Both the position numbers and the translations under genes were made by a program. From a virus: a stretch of 34,075 bases of DNA. Under the pieces are notes generated by a model that did not search any database, was not told the DNA's origin, and saw only the letters and a list, made by a program, of their open reading frames with translations. Positions 14,636-22,901 of the stretch are shown in pieces; positions within the stretch are counted from its first letter, which is position 1; the number at the start of each line of letters is the position of its first letter. The stretch lies in IMG/VR virus record IMGVR_UViG_3300024518_000019, positions 1 through 34,075 of that record; one strand, given 5' to 3'.

Positions 14636-15058
14636 ATGGCTAATCTTGGTGAAATTACTGAAATAGTAAATGCCTCTGAACTCACATTAGAAGTAGGTGC
14701 TGATAATTATATTCTTCTAACTAATCTTAATCTTCATATCGGTAGACCAGAGGACAGAGTAGCAACTACAGATGGTGGTGCTTTATTCTCATACGGAAAA
14801 GGTGATAATTGGTTTACTGCCACATTATTAGTATCTACACCTGAATTATCATCATTAAACACATTAGGACAAATTGATACAGATGGAGATATGACAAGCA
14901 CATCTTGGAAGATAGTAGCAAAAGATGTATCAGGTGCAACTAAAACTTTTGCCGCCACAGGTATTCTAAGAGAGTATGATGTGTCTAAACCAAATGAAGG
15001 TAAAGTAAGTATTGATATTTTTGTACGTATTACAGGTGACACTATTTCTATAAGTTAG
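14636..15058 (+). CDS. Major tail (tube) protein
   Basis: 140 residues, beta-rich with one short helix, the size and layout of siphovirus tube proteins. It opens M-A-N-L-G-E-I-T, has a central helix-like P-E-L-S-S-L-N-T-L, and closes with alternating strands (K-V-S-I-D-I-F-V-R-I). It sits between the terminator candidate and the putative tape measure, as in siphoviruses, and has its own promoter. No sheath-like gene is present, arguing for a non-contractile tail. Confidence 0.7.
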   Translation: MANLGEITEIVNASELTLEVGADNYILLTNLNLHIGRPEDRVATTDGGALFSYGKGDNWFTATLLVSTPELSSLNTLGQIDTDGDMTSTSWKIVAKDVSGATKTFAATGILREYDVSKPNEGKVSIDIFVRITGDTISIS

Positions 15059-15068
15059 GTGTGATTAA

Positions 15069-15815
15069 TTGGCTCGAATAAGTGAATTAATTAACCAAAT
15101 GATTCAGAGAATGTTAGAATCTTCTGAATGGACATCAGCTAATCCTACACATACAAATACTTTCATTCAAGCTAATGCAGTTGATAACCCAGATTTTGAG
15201 ATAGAGATTAAACAGTTAGTATCAGATTCTAAACCAACACAACCATCAGATAATAAAAATGACTTAGCCAAACAAGTTCAAGAAAAGAAAGATATAAAAT
15301 CATTCTCAAAGAAAATAGACGAATTTGATAAAGGTCAAGTAGGTGAGTTACAAAGAATGACAACAGCACAATTTGGTAATGTTAGAGCATTAGCAACTAA
15401 TCCTGTTCAATTCTTTATGAATAGTATGTTAAGAAAATTAGCAAAGGGTGCAGGTATAGCAGGGTTTGCTCTTATCATGTTTGAGGTGGTTAAGTTTATT
15501 ATAAATGAACTCATGAAACCAGGTAGATTGTTAGATAGAAGATTCAAACGAGATATTGAAAGAGAGATTTTTGCATTTCGTTCCAGAGAAGAAAAACAGA
15601 AATTAAGACAAGGATTTACAAATATTATAGTAACAACAATAGGTGGACTAAGAGGTGGAAGTGGACAGATAGTATCATCTAGAGGATTAGTGGCAACAGG
15701 TGGAATTGATAGAGTAATCAATAATTCATTCATGCAACCTGGAACAGCAGATATAAGCACAGGTCAAGACATAAAAATAAGAACAGGTAAACCATCGAGG
15801 GTATTCAATGGCTAA
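15069..15815 (+). CDS. Short tape measure protein candidate
   Basis: 248 residues from TTG. Helical N-terminal half with a polar middle, then one strongly hydrophobic helix (A-G-I-A-G-F-A-L-I-M-F-E-V-V, about residues 136-156), a basic helix, and a Gly/Ser-rich C-terminus. Position between tube and distal tail proteins and the hydrophobic helix fit a tape measure. At about 1.5 angstrom per residue it would give a tail near 37 nm or less, very short for a siphovirus. No chaperone pair with a frameshift precedes it. A membrane-penetration or internal tail protein is the other reading. Confidence 0.55.
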   Translation: MARISELINQMIQRMLESSEWTSANPTHTNTFIQANAVDNPDFEIEIKQLVSDSKPTQPSDNKNDLAKQVQEKKDIKSFSKKIDEFDKGQVGELQRMTTAQFGNVRALATNPVQFFMNSMLRKLAKGAGIAGFALIMFEVVKFIINELMKPGRLLDRRFKRDIEREIFAFRSREEKQKLRQGFTNIIVTTIGGLRGGSGQIVSSRGLVATGGIDRVINNSFMQPGTADISTGQDIKIRTGKPSRVFNG

Positions 15816-16320
15816 CGAAAATATTGCAATTTGGCAAGTCCAAACAAGTGCCGCTAACGGAACTGAAGCAACAGCTACAACAACTAATACACAACTGTTA
15901 AACCCTGATTCAAGAAACCCATCTGATGGTGGATATACAGATGATATTCAAGTAGACTTTAGACGAGCTGTGCCAGAGAATCCAGCAGTTGACGCAGATA
16001 ATAATGAACTTCAAGATATGGGTGTTGATGGATTAGACATAACAATTCATGGTGTATCAGGAGATACAGATAATGATACAACATCTAATTTAGTAAATAA
16101 ACTTAGTAAATGGCTTCAAGAAGGTAACACCACTACAGGATTCACTAAAGGTAGATATGGGTTAAGATTAGACAATGCACCACAATGGAATGTAGTGCCA
16201 ACATCAACTTATGGATATCACCTTAGAAGTGCAAACTTTAGATATATTGGTGAGAAAAAGGACCTTGTAGAATTTACAATAACATTAGCATTGGGTGGTG
16301 ACATAAATAATGCCATCTAA
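15808..16320 (+). CDS. Distal tail / tube-like protein
   Basis: 170 residues, start ATG with GAGG upstream and an 8-nt overlap. Beta-rich with a central segment L-D-I-T-I-H-G-V-S-G and later G-Y-H-L-R-S-A-N-F-R-Y, closing L-V-E-F-T-I-T-L. The fold looks like a tube domain or the N-terminal ring domain of Dit. It directly precedes the large hub protein, where Dit normally lies. Overlaps that gene by 11 nt. Confidence 0.6.
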   Translation: MANENIAIWQVQTSAANGTEATATTTNTQLLNPDSRNPSDGGYTDDIQVDFRRAVPENPAVDADNNELQDMGVDGLDITIHGVSGDTDNDTTSNLVNKLSKWLQEGNTTTGFTKGRYGLRLDNAPQWNVVPTSTYGYHLRSANFRYIGEKKDLVEFTITLALGGDINNAI

Positions 16321-19045
16321 TTATAGTTCACTTACTGTCACATGGTTTGATGAAGATGGTGCAGGGGGTGCATATAATACAAGTGCAGAAATCACTCCAG
16401 ATATAACATCATTACCATTATTCACAGATACAGGAACAGGTGAAGTAAATGAGGCTATGATAGTTCTTAGAGCTCTTGATGGTAGATATATCACAACAGG
16501 TAATGTAATAGAAAAAAGAGATAGAATCCAAATAGAGTGTACTGACATTGGTGGTAATGCTTATGACAGATTTTTTGAAATAGTCAATATTATACCATCA
16601 CAGGACAAATCGAATGGTGGAACCCTACTAAGTATTGAATGTCTTGGTATTGAGTATCATACTCAACATATCCATTTTACTAAACCATATTATTTTGAAG
16701 ATGGTTTTGCAGTAGCTAAAGATATAGGAGATATTTATGGAGAAAATAAAGGTAGTGAGCAACCAACATTATTAGACGCTGGAACATCATGGACAGGTTC
16801 ATTAGGAAATGACTTACCAGATTTTACATATAATAATTATGATTATGGATTAAATGAAGATACCATATACAATAGATGGCTTGATTTGATAGATAAATTT
16901 GGTGCGTCAGTATCAGCAGGTGGGTCACTTACATTCTATGAGTTGTCTTTTATCGCAGACGCAATTAACACAATCAAATTTAGACTAAGACAATCAGGTG
17001 ACAACACTCCAACAGTAACTATCAAAAATGCCAAAGTAACAAACCCTAAAACAGTTGGAACCCAAGAGGGTCAAATTGGTATGGAGACTGGAACCAATCT
17101 ATTGTCATGGGGTAGTGCTGACCACGGTTCACTTCCTATTGAATTTTCAAAATATGATTCACAGATATTACAGTTTGGATTTAGACCAGAATATGACAGT
17201 ACAATATCATATCCAATAGACGCTAAAGTTAAAGTGACCCAGACAAACGGTAGAGGTAAACATTATAAATCATTAGTTAATAATAACACACAAACACCAG
17301 GCAATCCATCATTCTGGCAACAGATAGACATGGCTTCTGAATTTGGTAATACTATACAATACTCACCCTGGACAGATGATAAATCTGGATTATGGCAAAA
17401 CATGGGAAGTGACCCAGATAATAATAATGCAGGTCAAATGATGTGGGACCATAATCTTGTAATATGGGATGAGAATTTTTTCAGAACTTGGGCAGATGTA
17501 AGAGCGACATCAAATGCTAATTTAGATACATTCGCAGATAGTGGAGCTGGTAATGAAGGTTATTCTTATGACTTAACTAGAGATGGATTTCCAAGAGGAT
17601 TCAGAGTATTAGTTAATGGAACAGGTTCAGGGGATTTGGCAGGATTTGATAATCAAGTTGTAGAGTGGAATGGTTCAGCATGGGTTACTAAATATTCATT
17701 TGATAGTAATAACGACCAAGTTCAAGTAGCAATTATAGATGAGAGTAAACTGTATGAAGGTAATAATTTTGGAACTACACCAACATGGACAGACATATCA
17801 AGTACAATGTTTGCCAACGATTGTTTTCACCCATTTAATTCTGTAACCAATGTAGCAGGTGTAGACCTAATAAATGGAACACCAAGAAGTGCAATAACAG
17901 ATTCTACCACTTATCCAGATATAACAAAAGCAGGTGGAGTATTTTCAAAGAATGTTGATTCAGCACTTAAATTTAATTACACATGGGGAAGTATAGTAGA
18001 CACAGTAGCTAGTCATTCAACTCCAACAGGTAGCTTTTACAAGCGTGGAGCCTGGGCTTGTTTTAGAGTACCATTCCCAAACAATACCTATAATGCAACT
18101 ACAGAAGGAGTTGGTGGAATTTATGGTGGTGGCTCTACTGCTAGAAGTACACCCTCAACAACTACAGAACCAGCAACAATAGATATTCAGAATTCACACT
18201 TAACACACGATGGTAAGAGAGGATTCAATCAAGGTGCTAGTTCAGAGGATTTAGGGCAGATTAACTCAATAGCATTTATGACAAAACTTGTTAAGAATAG
18301 TGGACCTGATTTAGACGCTAATCATGCCATGAGATGTTTCATGATAGACACATCTGACAACGTGGTATATTCAGATTTTGAAATAGAGTTCAGTAATCAT
18401 TGGCAAGACATTAGATTACCAATATCATCATTCAGAGTGTATAGAGGCAGACGACCAGCAGATGGATTAGAGAGAGCCTTCACATTAATACCACCAAAGG
18501 ACCTAGAAGTGATTAATATCTTTGAATGGAGAAATGTTAAATTTGTAGGACTAGAATGGCTTACACCCTATGACAGATTTGGTAGATATAATCCAACAGC
18601 CAGTATATTAGATGATGAGAATGTAACAGTAACATTTGAGACTTTATTAGGTGGAGATGTAGATTTATATCTAGACGCCTTTAGATTTGTTAAACCATTA
18701 CTAGCAACAAGTGGACAAGATACAACTATCAATCTAGAACCAACATTTGTTCAAAGACCAGACATTACAGTATATGACCAATTACTCAATGATGTTAAAT
18801 CTCAATTAGAAATAGAGAAATTCCAGCATAAAGAGTTTAACTTGGAGACATCTGGAGATGATGTGTTCGATGTTGACTTTGGCGATTCTTTCATATTTGA
18901 GAATAGTAATCTAGTTAATGACTCAGATAGTGGTGCAAACACAATTAAACTTGTAGCCAAAAGAATAGAGTACAGTATTACAAAACCACCAACTGGATTA
19001 GGTGGACTTAAAAGAAGAATTAAAGGAGTGAAAATCTTCACATAG
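16310..19045 (+). CDS. Tail hub / tail-associated adhesin
   Basis: 911 residues. About the first 280 residues have a gp27/Tal-like hub character: I-E-K-R-D-R-I-Q-I-E-C-T-D, then L-L-S-I-E-C-L-G-I-E-Y, and a helix W-L-D-L-I-D-K-F-G-A. The middle is a long Gly/Asn/Thr-rich beta region. Around residues 640-800 there is a carbohydrate-binding-like sandwich (W-Q-D-I-R-L-P-I-S-S-F, closing with D-L-Y-L-D-A-F-R-F-V). The end returns to a hub-like domain (K-L-V-A-K-R-I-E-Y-S). It would form the tail tip and bind host surface sugars; the binding role is inferred. Confidence 0.65.
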   Translation: MPSNYSSLTVTWFDEDGAGGAYNTSAEITPDITSLPLFTDTGTGEVNEAMIVLRALDGRYITTGNVIEKRDRIQIECTDIGGNAYDRFFEIVNIIPSQDKSNGGTLLSIECLGIEYHTQHIHFTKPYYFEDGFAVAKDIGDIYGENKGSEQPTLLDAGTSWTGSLGNDLPDFTYNNYDYGLNEDTIYNRWLDLIDKFGASVSAGGSLTFYELSFIADAINTIKFRLRQSGDNTPTVTIKNAKVTNPKTVGTQEGQIGMETGTNLLSWGSADHGSLPIEFSKYDSQILQFGFRPEYDSTISYPIDAKVKVTQTNGRGKHYKSLVNNNTQTPGNPSFWQQIDMASEFGNTIQYSPWTDDKSGLWQNMGSDPDNNNAGQMMWDHNLVIWDENFFRTWADVRATSNANLDTFADSGAGNEGYSYDLTRDGFPRGFRVLVNGTGSGDLAGFDNQVVEWNGSAWVTKYSFDSNNDQVQVAIIDESKLYEGNNFGTTPTWTDISSTMFANDCFHPFNSVTNVAGVDLINGTPRSAITDSTTYPDITKAGGVFSKNVDSALKFNYTWGSIVDTVASHSTPTGSFYKRGAWACFRVPFPNNTYNATTEGVGGIYGGGSTARSTPSTTTEPATIDIQNSHLTHDGKRGFNQGASSEDLGQINSIAFMTKLVKNSGPDLDANHAMRCFMIDTSDNVVYSDFEIEFSNHWQDIRLPISSFRVYRGRRPADGLERAFTLIPPKDLEVINIFEWRNVKFVGLEWLTPYDRFGRYNPTASILDDENVTVTFETLLGGDVDLYLDAFRFVKPLLATSGQDTTINLEPTFVQRPDITVYDQLLNDVKSQLEIEKFQHKEFNLETSGDDVFDVDFGDSFIFENSNLVNDSDSGANTIKLVAKRIEYSITKPPTGLGGLKRRIKGVKIFT

Positions 19046-19047
19046 AT

Positions 19048-20043
19048 ATGGGTAAGCCAAGAAGTGTTTTCAATAGTGCAGTAGATACCAATAGAAAAAT
19101 TGCTAAAAACTTTGGTCAGTTTAGACAAAATATTACAGGTATGTCCTCAACCTTTAGAGGTATGCCAGCTAATCCACCAAAGGTATCAAGTGGAGAAACA
19201 AACAAAGTGGGTGGAGACACAGAGAAAACAAAAGTACAATATTTAGAAAGTCTCAGGATAGATAAAGATACCAGGATTGATTTCTCAACAGTAGGTGGTG
19301 GAGCTGGAATATCTAATGTTGTAGACTCTACACAATTCACAGAATTTAAAACAGGTGCAACACAACATATTACAATAGGTCCTAGTACAATAGATTTTAA
19401 ATCTAATGTTCTGGCAACAGGTATTGATTTTGGGTCCCTAACAAATAGAGTTGGAGATATTTTTTGTAATGATGTAAATATTGCAAATGATTTAACAGTT
19501 GATGATGATGTTGTTTTAGGTAGTTCAACAACTGCTGACACAATACAAATTAATGGATTATTCACAGCACAATTAAACATCAATGGTCAGAATATGTTTT
19601 TTGATGTTGATAGAGACAGTAAGATATATTCAGGTTCAGATGATTCTATAAAAATTAATACAGGTGGAATACTTAGAATGGAAGTAAATAATTTAGGTGT
19701 TGGTATAGATAGTGATTTACAAGTAACAGGTGAATTTGAATTAACATCATCAGGTCTACCAACTACAACATTAACATCTATAACATCATTAATAGGTAAT
19801 ATGCACTATAACGCAACAACAGGTAATTCTCATTATTTTAAAATAAATGGCACAACAGAGGTAGAGATTGACGCAGATGGATTAGATATTAGAAATGGTT
19901 GGTTAGAGTTAGAAGAAAGAACTGCACCAACAGGATTATCAAATCACGCTAGAATTTATTCCAAAGATAACGGTAGTGGTAAAACTCAACTTGTTGTAAT
20001 ATTTGGAAGTGGAGTAGAACAAGTAATAGCAACAGAACCATAA
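19048..20043 (+). CDS. Tail fibre protein
   Basis: 331 residues. A basic helical N-terminus (about 30 residues) is followed by a repetitive beta region with alternating D-x-(V/I) strands (D-L-T-V-D-D-D-V-V-L-G), a layout like trimeric beta-helix fibres. The C-terminus, with L-E-L-E-E-R-T-A-P, then Y-S-K-D-N-G-S-G-K-T-Q-L and Q-V-I-A-T-E-P, matches a closing motif I know from many tailed-phage fibres. It is the last gene of the structural block. Confidence 0.75.
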   Translation: MGKPRSVFNSAVDTNRKIAKNFGQFRQNITGMSSTFRGMPANPPKVSSGETNKVGGDTEKTKVQYLESLRIDKDTRIDFSTVGGGAGISNVVDSTQFTEFKTGATQHITIGPSTIDFKSNVLATGIDFGSLTNRVGDIFCNDVNIANDLTVDDDVVLGSSTTADTIQINGLFTAQLNINGQNMFFDVDRDSKIYSGSDDSIKINTGGILRMEVNNLGVGIDSDLQVTGEFELTSSGLPTTTLTSITSLIGNMHYNATTGNSHYFKINGTTEVEIDADGLDIRNGWLELEERTAPTGLSNHARIYSKDNGSGKTQLVVIFGSGVEQVIATEP

Positions 20044-20045
20044 AT

Positions 20046-20054
20046 CTTTAAATA
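20046..20054 (+). promoter_or_regulatory. TATA box at start of replication-side block
   Basis: CTTTAAATA, 20 nt before ATG 20075, right after the last structural stop codon. Confidence 0.5.
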
Positions 20055-20074
20055 ATTACACAATAAATAAAATC

Positions 20075-20176
20075 ATGCCAACCATAGTTGATTTAGTAGA
20101 TTATATCATAGCATTAAAACAAGAGATACAGAAGAAGGACCAAATAATAGAACAATTAAATAAAGCTAAAAAATAG
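20075..20176 (+). CDS. 33-aa coiled-coil peptide
   Basis: ATG 20 nt after a TATA box. A hydrophobic N-terminal third (I-V-D-L-V-D-Y-I-I-A-L) leads into a heptad-like helix with K-Q-E-I-Q-K-K-D-Q-I-I-E-Q-L. It could be a dimerising regulator or antirepressor-like peptide. First gene after the structural block. Confidence 0.5.
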   Translation: MPTIVDLVDYIIALKQEIQKKDQIIEQLNKAKK

Positions 20177-20184
20177 AATCACTA

Positions 20185-20499
20185 TTGAGTAGTATATTTA
20201 TCATAAAATGTATAGGGTGTAAGGTGAAATTTGACCAGGGTGACTCACAGAGAAGAAAGTGTGATGAATGTGTCAGGATATTTTATAATAAATCAAGGTC
20301 AAAATGGAATAAGAAAAGAGATATTGCAAGACGAAAAGTATTAACTAAACAAGATTACTATACAAAATGCTATAACTGTAAGAGTGAATTTAAAACTACA
20401 TATTCACTAAAAAAATATTGTTCATATTCTTGTAGAATAGAATACTGGAAGCAAACTCATAATATAAATAAGGTTCAGGGGTATCGATTCCATGAGTGA
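20185..20499 (+). CDS. Double zinc-finger protein, paralogue A
   Basis: 104 residues from TTG. Finger 1 is C-I-G-C with a following C-D-E-C. Finger 2 is C-Y-N-C-K-S-E-F and then K-K-Y-C-S-Y-S-C, a treble-clef plan (FCS/TRASH-like) with F between the pairs. A very basic helix (residues about 34-52) separates them, which suggests nucleic-acid binding. The next gene is a paralogue with the same arrangement. The two overlap by 8 nt. Confidence 0.7.
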   Translation: MSSIFIIKCIGCKVKFDQGDSQRRKCDECVRIFYNKSRSKWNKKRDIARRKVLTKQDYYTKCYNCKSEFKTTYSLKKYCSYSCRIEYWKQTHNINKVQGYRFHE

Positions 20500-20962
20500 G
20501 ATGATATACATGATTAAATGTATAAAGTGTAAAGGTGACTTTAATCAGGGTGATACAAATAAAAGATTCTGTGATGGTTGCAGATTCAATAGTGATGTAG
20601 CAAGACGAAAAAGAAACAGTGAAAAACAAGCGTTAAAACTTAAACAAGCAAAAGAAGCAAGTAACAAAAGAGTTAAACATATTTGTCCTGTATGTAAATC
20701 ATCATTCACATCTAAATATAAAATTAAAAAATACTGTAATCCAAGATGTGCATACAAAAGAAAAGATATACCTAACCAAATTAATAATACTAAAAATAGT
20801 GTAGTAAAACTTGAAGGTAAAATAATAGCAATCAATGAATTATACGAGGAAAAAATGATTAAACTGCAAAATCAATTAGACTACATTAATGGTGATTTAG
20901 AGAAACAACGAGTGAAATATATTAATAGATTAGACTTTTTGAAAAGTATAGTAAAGAATTAA
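20492..20962 (+). CDS. Double zinc-finger protein, paralogue B, coiled-coil tail
   Basis: 156 residues. It repeats paralogue A's order: I-K-C-I-K-C ... F-N-Q-G-D ... C-D-G-C, a Lys/Arg-rich helix, then C-P-V-C-K-S-S-F and K-K-Y-C-N-P-R-C. It adds a C-terminal coiled coil of about 60 residues (V-K-L-E-G-K-I-I-A-I to the end), which should dimerise it. A DNA- or RNA-binding regulator is the best guess. ATG start overlapping the upstream gene. Confidence 0.7.
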   Translation: MSEMIYMIKCIKCKGDFNQGDTNKRFCDGCRFNSDVARRKRNSEKQALKLKQAKEASNKRVKHICPVCKSSFTSKYKIKKYCNPRCAYKRKDIPNQINNTKNSVVKLEGKIIAINELYEEKMIKLQNQLDYINGDLEKQRVKYINRLDFLKSIVKN

Positions 20963-20965
20963 ATA
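20959..20965 (+). promoter_or_regulatory. TATA box before 142-aa gene
   Basis: TTAAATA overlaps the stop of paralogue B and lies 22 nt before ATG 20988. Confidence 0.45.
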
Positions 20966-20987
20966 AAGCTATAATATTCATCTTGAT

Positions 20988-21416
20988 ATGCCTAGAAATC
21001 CAAACAAAGAAAAAGGTGCTTCGGGACCTTGTTTCAAATGTGGAAATACAATGATTTGTAATGAGAAAGAATACGGTGGAGTAGTATCATTACAATGGCA
21101 AGACAATAATGGAAAAGCACACTACACCAGAGATGGTAACTGTGCAGGTAGTTCACCAACAATAAACAATATGCCATCAGTAGCACAACAAGTTACAACG
21201 CATAAAGTGAATTGGGAAGAAGTGGGAGAGATTACAGATGATGAAGGAGTCCTATTAGGTGGTCTTAAAAGAATGAGATTACTCTCATACAAAGACGCCA
21301 AAGAAGTTCACCCAGATTTAGATGAAAACTCTAATACATTCGGAACTATTGTCAATGCAGGTATTACACACTTGATAAATTTAGCACAAGTCAAGGCAAC
21401 AAAGGATTGTTCATAA
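20988..21416 (+). CDS. 142-aa protein with N-terminal Cys motif
   Basis: N-terminal C-F-K-C-G-N-T-M-I-C (three cysteines), with a further Cys in D-G-N-C-A-G near residue 55 that could complete a zinc site. The C-terminal half is mixed alpha/beta with an acidic stretch (E-V-G-E-I-T-D-D-E) and a helix ending A-G-I-T-H-L-I-N-L-A. A promoter lies directly upstream. No family recognised; it could be a single-strand DNA or RNA binding factor. Confidence 0.6.
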   Translation: MPRNPNKEKGASGPCFKCGNTMICNEKEYGGVVSLQWQDNNGKAHYTRDGNCAGSSPTINNMPSVAQQVTTHKVNWEEVGEITDDEGVLLGGLKRMRLLSYKDAKEVHPDLDENSNTFGTIVNAGITHLINLAQVKATKDCS

Positions 21417-21417
21417 G

Positions 21418-21654
21418 TTGTCTGACTTAATTTTTTCTAATATAGACTATTATAAGAATGAACATTTTATTAATCTAATGAGAAATTGGAATAGATACAT
21501 ACAATCAGATGAAAAAGATGAAGATGTACTAGCAGAGTGGGAAGAAATAATTATGAAAGACTTTAGAGTGGCAGCTAAAGAATGGTTATTCTCAGTTGAT
21601 GATGATGCAATACCAAATTATGAATCAAGTGCCTGGAGATTAGGGTGTGAGTAA
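21418..21654 (+). CDS. 78-aa acidic protein, unknown
   Basis: TTG start right after the upstream TAA. Acidic and aromatic (I-D-Y-Y, W-N-R-Y, A-E-W-E-E-I, E-W-L-F), largely helical. Such acidic small virus proteins can mimic DNA or sequester host factors, but no specific signature is visible. Overlaps the next gene by 8 nt. Confidence 0.6.
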   Translation: MSDLIFSNIDYYKNEHFINLMRNWNRYIQSDEKDEDVLAEWEEIIMKDFRVAAKEWLFSVDDDAIPNYESSAWRLGCE

Positions 21655-21964
21655 TAGATTATTAGATATGGTTCATGTGAATAAGGACCTAAACGAACAA
21701 ATCATGATGGTTAGAATGAATTTCTGGGTTGAAGAACATCTAACTATACACCCTGATGTAACATTAGAGTATGAAGATATAATTTCTTTTGCTATGGCTT
21801 ATACTAATGATGAGAAATTATCAATACATTATGCTGACGCATTTGAGGATTATTATTTAGCACAATTTAATATCTGTGCCAACTGTAACAAGTTATGTGT
21901 AGATGAGGATATTTGTAAATGTGTAAATACTGGAAAATGCACTGGCATTTGTAAACATGAATGA
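21647..21964 (+). CDS. 105-aa protein with Cys-rich tail
   Basis: GTG start in the overlap with the previous gene. A helical acidic N-terminal three quarters is followed by a dense tail with seven cysteines and one His (C-A-N-C, L-C, I-C-K-C, K-C, I-C-K-H) in about 28 residues, enough for a binuclear or two-knuckle zinc site. Overlaps the next gene by 8 nt. Function unknown. Confidence 0.6.
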   Translation: MSNRLLDMVHVNKDLNEQIMMVRMNFWVEEHLTIHPDVTLEYEDIISFAMAYTNDEKLSIHYADAFEDYYLAQFNICANCNKLCVDEDICKCVNTGKCTGICKHE

Positions 21965-22343
21965 TGAAGCAACCAATATCATGCAAGAACTTGCAATCAG
22001 ATTCTTTGATAACAGATGTTTTGTAACCCATGAGAAATTCAAACTTAGAGGATTTGTCATTCATCACCTATGGTACATTGAGAATGATGTGATTAGAGCC
22101 AACTATCCAAAAGGAGAGAAAGGCAGACAACTATACCTAAAGGCATTAAAGCCTATGGTAGAGAAGAACCCAGAAAGGTTCATGTTAATCAAGAATGGCA
22201 TTCATACTAGACTAGACCATATCAGAACAGGGTTAACTAGAATGAAAAGAGAAAACTTTGAGAGATTAGTGTTAGCAGTTAGAATGACTATCAAAACTAA
22301 AAGAAAGATTAATAAAACGAAACGAAAGAAAAAAAGAACATGA
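21957..22343 (+). CDS. HNH-like putative nuclease, zinc ligands missing
   Basis: 128 residues. It has N-R-C-F-V-T-H near the start, V-I-H-H-L-W-Y (two adjacent His as in HNH), N-P-E-R-F-M-L-I and then G-I-H-T-R-L-D-H. This follows the HNH order His-His, Asn, His but lacks the Cys pairs of the canonical module. The C-terminus is very basic (K-T-K-R-K-I-N-K-T-K-R), so DNA binding is likely. HNH-derived nuclease or nicking protein is the best reading, at modest confidence. Confidence 0.5.
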   Translation: MNDEATNIMQELAIRFFDNRCFVTHEKFKLRGFVIHHLWYIENDVIRANYPKGEKGRQLYLKALKPMVEKNPERFMLIKNGIHTRLDHIRTGLTRMKRENFERLVLAVRMTIKTKRKINKTKRKKKRT

Positions 22344-22528
22344 AATTAAGAGAAGGATTCTATACAAGTTATAAGACCCATAATTTTTGTACCCATTGTG
22401 ATGATGGTCATAAATCAGGGTGGATGTTAAAGAAAGATTGTCCTGGAATATATTGCCCTAACTGTTCCAGAAGGGTTAGAACAAAGGCAAAATATCATAG
22501 AACAGTATATGAAGGTGGTAGATACTAA
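22340..22528 (+). CDS. 62-aa zinc ribbon
   Basis: ATGA overlap. Cys pairs C-T-H-C and C-P-N-C with an additional single Cys between, plus basic R-R-V-R-T-K-A-K after the second pair. That second pair followed by R/K-rich sequence is also seen in the next gene. Likely a nucleic-acid-binding ribbon. Confidence 0.65.
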   Translation: MKLREGFYTSYKTHNFCTHCDDGHKSGWMLKKDCPGIYCPNCSRRVRTKAKYHRTVYEGGRY

Positions 22529-22761
22529 TGGGTGGGTATATTTGTAAAAGTAGATGTCATTTATCAGGATTCAAAGAAGAATATACAACAACAAAGGTGC
22601 ATAGAAATGCCTTTAGAAATGGATTCTTTAGGTGCAGAACCTGTGATTATTATATCAAATATGATGGTGTTCACTGTCCATGTTGTGGAGTAAGATTAGC
22701 AAGAGGTGCTAGAAATGCAAGGTCAAAAAGATTACTAAAAGCAGGAGTGGTTAGATATTGA
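22528..22761 (+). CDS. 77-aa zinc ribbon with CPCCG motif
   Basis: TAATG coupled. Cysteines at C-K-S-R-C, C-R-T-C and C-P-C-C-G-V-R-L, followed by a very basic tail (A-R-G-A-R-N-A-R-S-K-R). From memory, small proteins with C-P-C-C-G-x-(R/K)-L-R followed by basic residues are common in Nitrososphaeria (Thaumarchaeota), which makes this a host clue. It is probably a DNA- or RNA-binding mini-protein. Confidence 0.7.
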   Translation: MGGYICKSRCHLSGFKEEYTTTKVHRNAFRNGFFRCRTCDYYIKYDGVHCPCCGVRLARGARNARSKRLLKAGVVRY

Positions 22762-22901
22762 CAATTATTGACAATATAATCAAAGAAAGAGAGGAGAAGA
22801 TTATTAATATACAGAAACAGATTATATCTCTAGATGAGGAATTATTCAATATGTATAAAGAATTAGAATACTTTGAAGAAAAAAGGAGAAGTGACCAGTA
22901 A
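22758..22901 (+). CDS. 47-aa coiled-coil protein before MCM
   Basis: TTG in a TTGA overlap with the zinc-ribbon stop. Nearly all helix-forming with heptad spacing of Ile/Leu (I-I-N-I-Q-K-Q-I-I-S-L-D-E-E-L-F). It overlaps the helicase start. A helicase accessory or a translation-coupling leader peptide is possible. Confidence 0.5.
   Translation: MTIIDNIIKEREEKIINIQKQIISLDEELFNMYKELEYFEEKRRSDQ

Noticed and set aside
14590-15069. Lambda G/GT-type frameshifted tail chaperone pair
   Set aside because: The tube gene is followed directly by the tape measure candidate with an 11-nt gap. No intervening frames or slippery site are present.
15785-19080. Similar G-K-P-S-R-V-F-N and G-K-P-R-S-V-F-N at the end of the 15069 protein and the start of the 19048 protein
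   Set aside because: Only about eight residues with a swapped pair. No wider similarity or shared position, so chance is likely.
19116-19583. 155-codon minus-strand frame opposite the tail fibre gene
   Set aside because: Antisense shadow of a confidently called fibre gene; composition is what the complement of Thr/Asp/Val codons would give.
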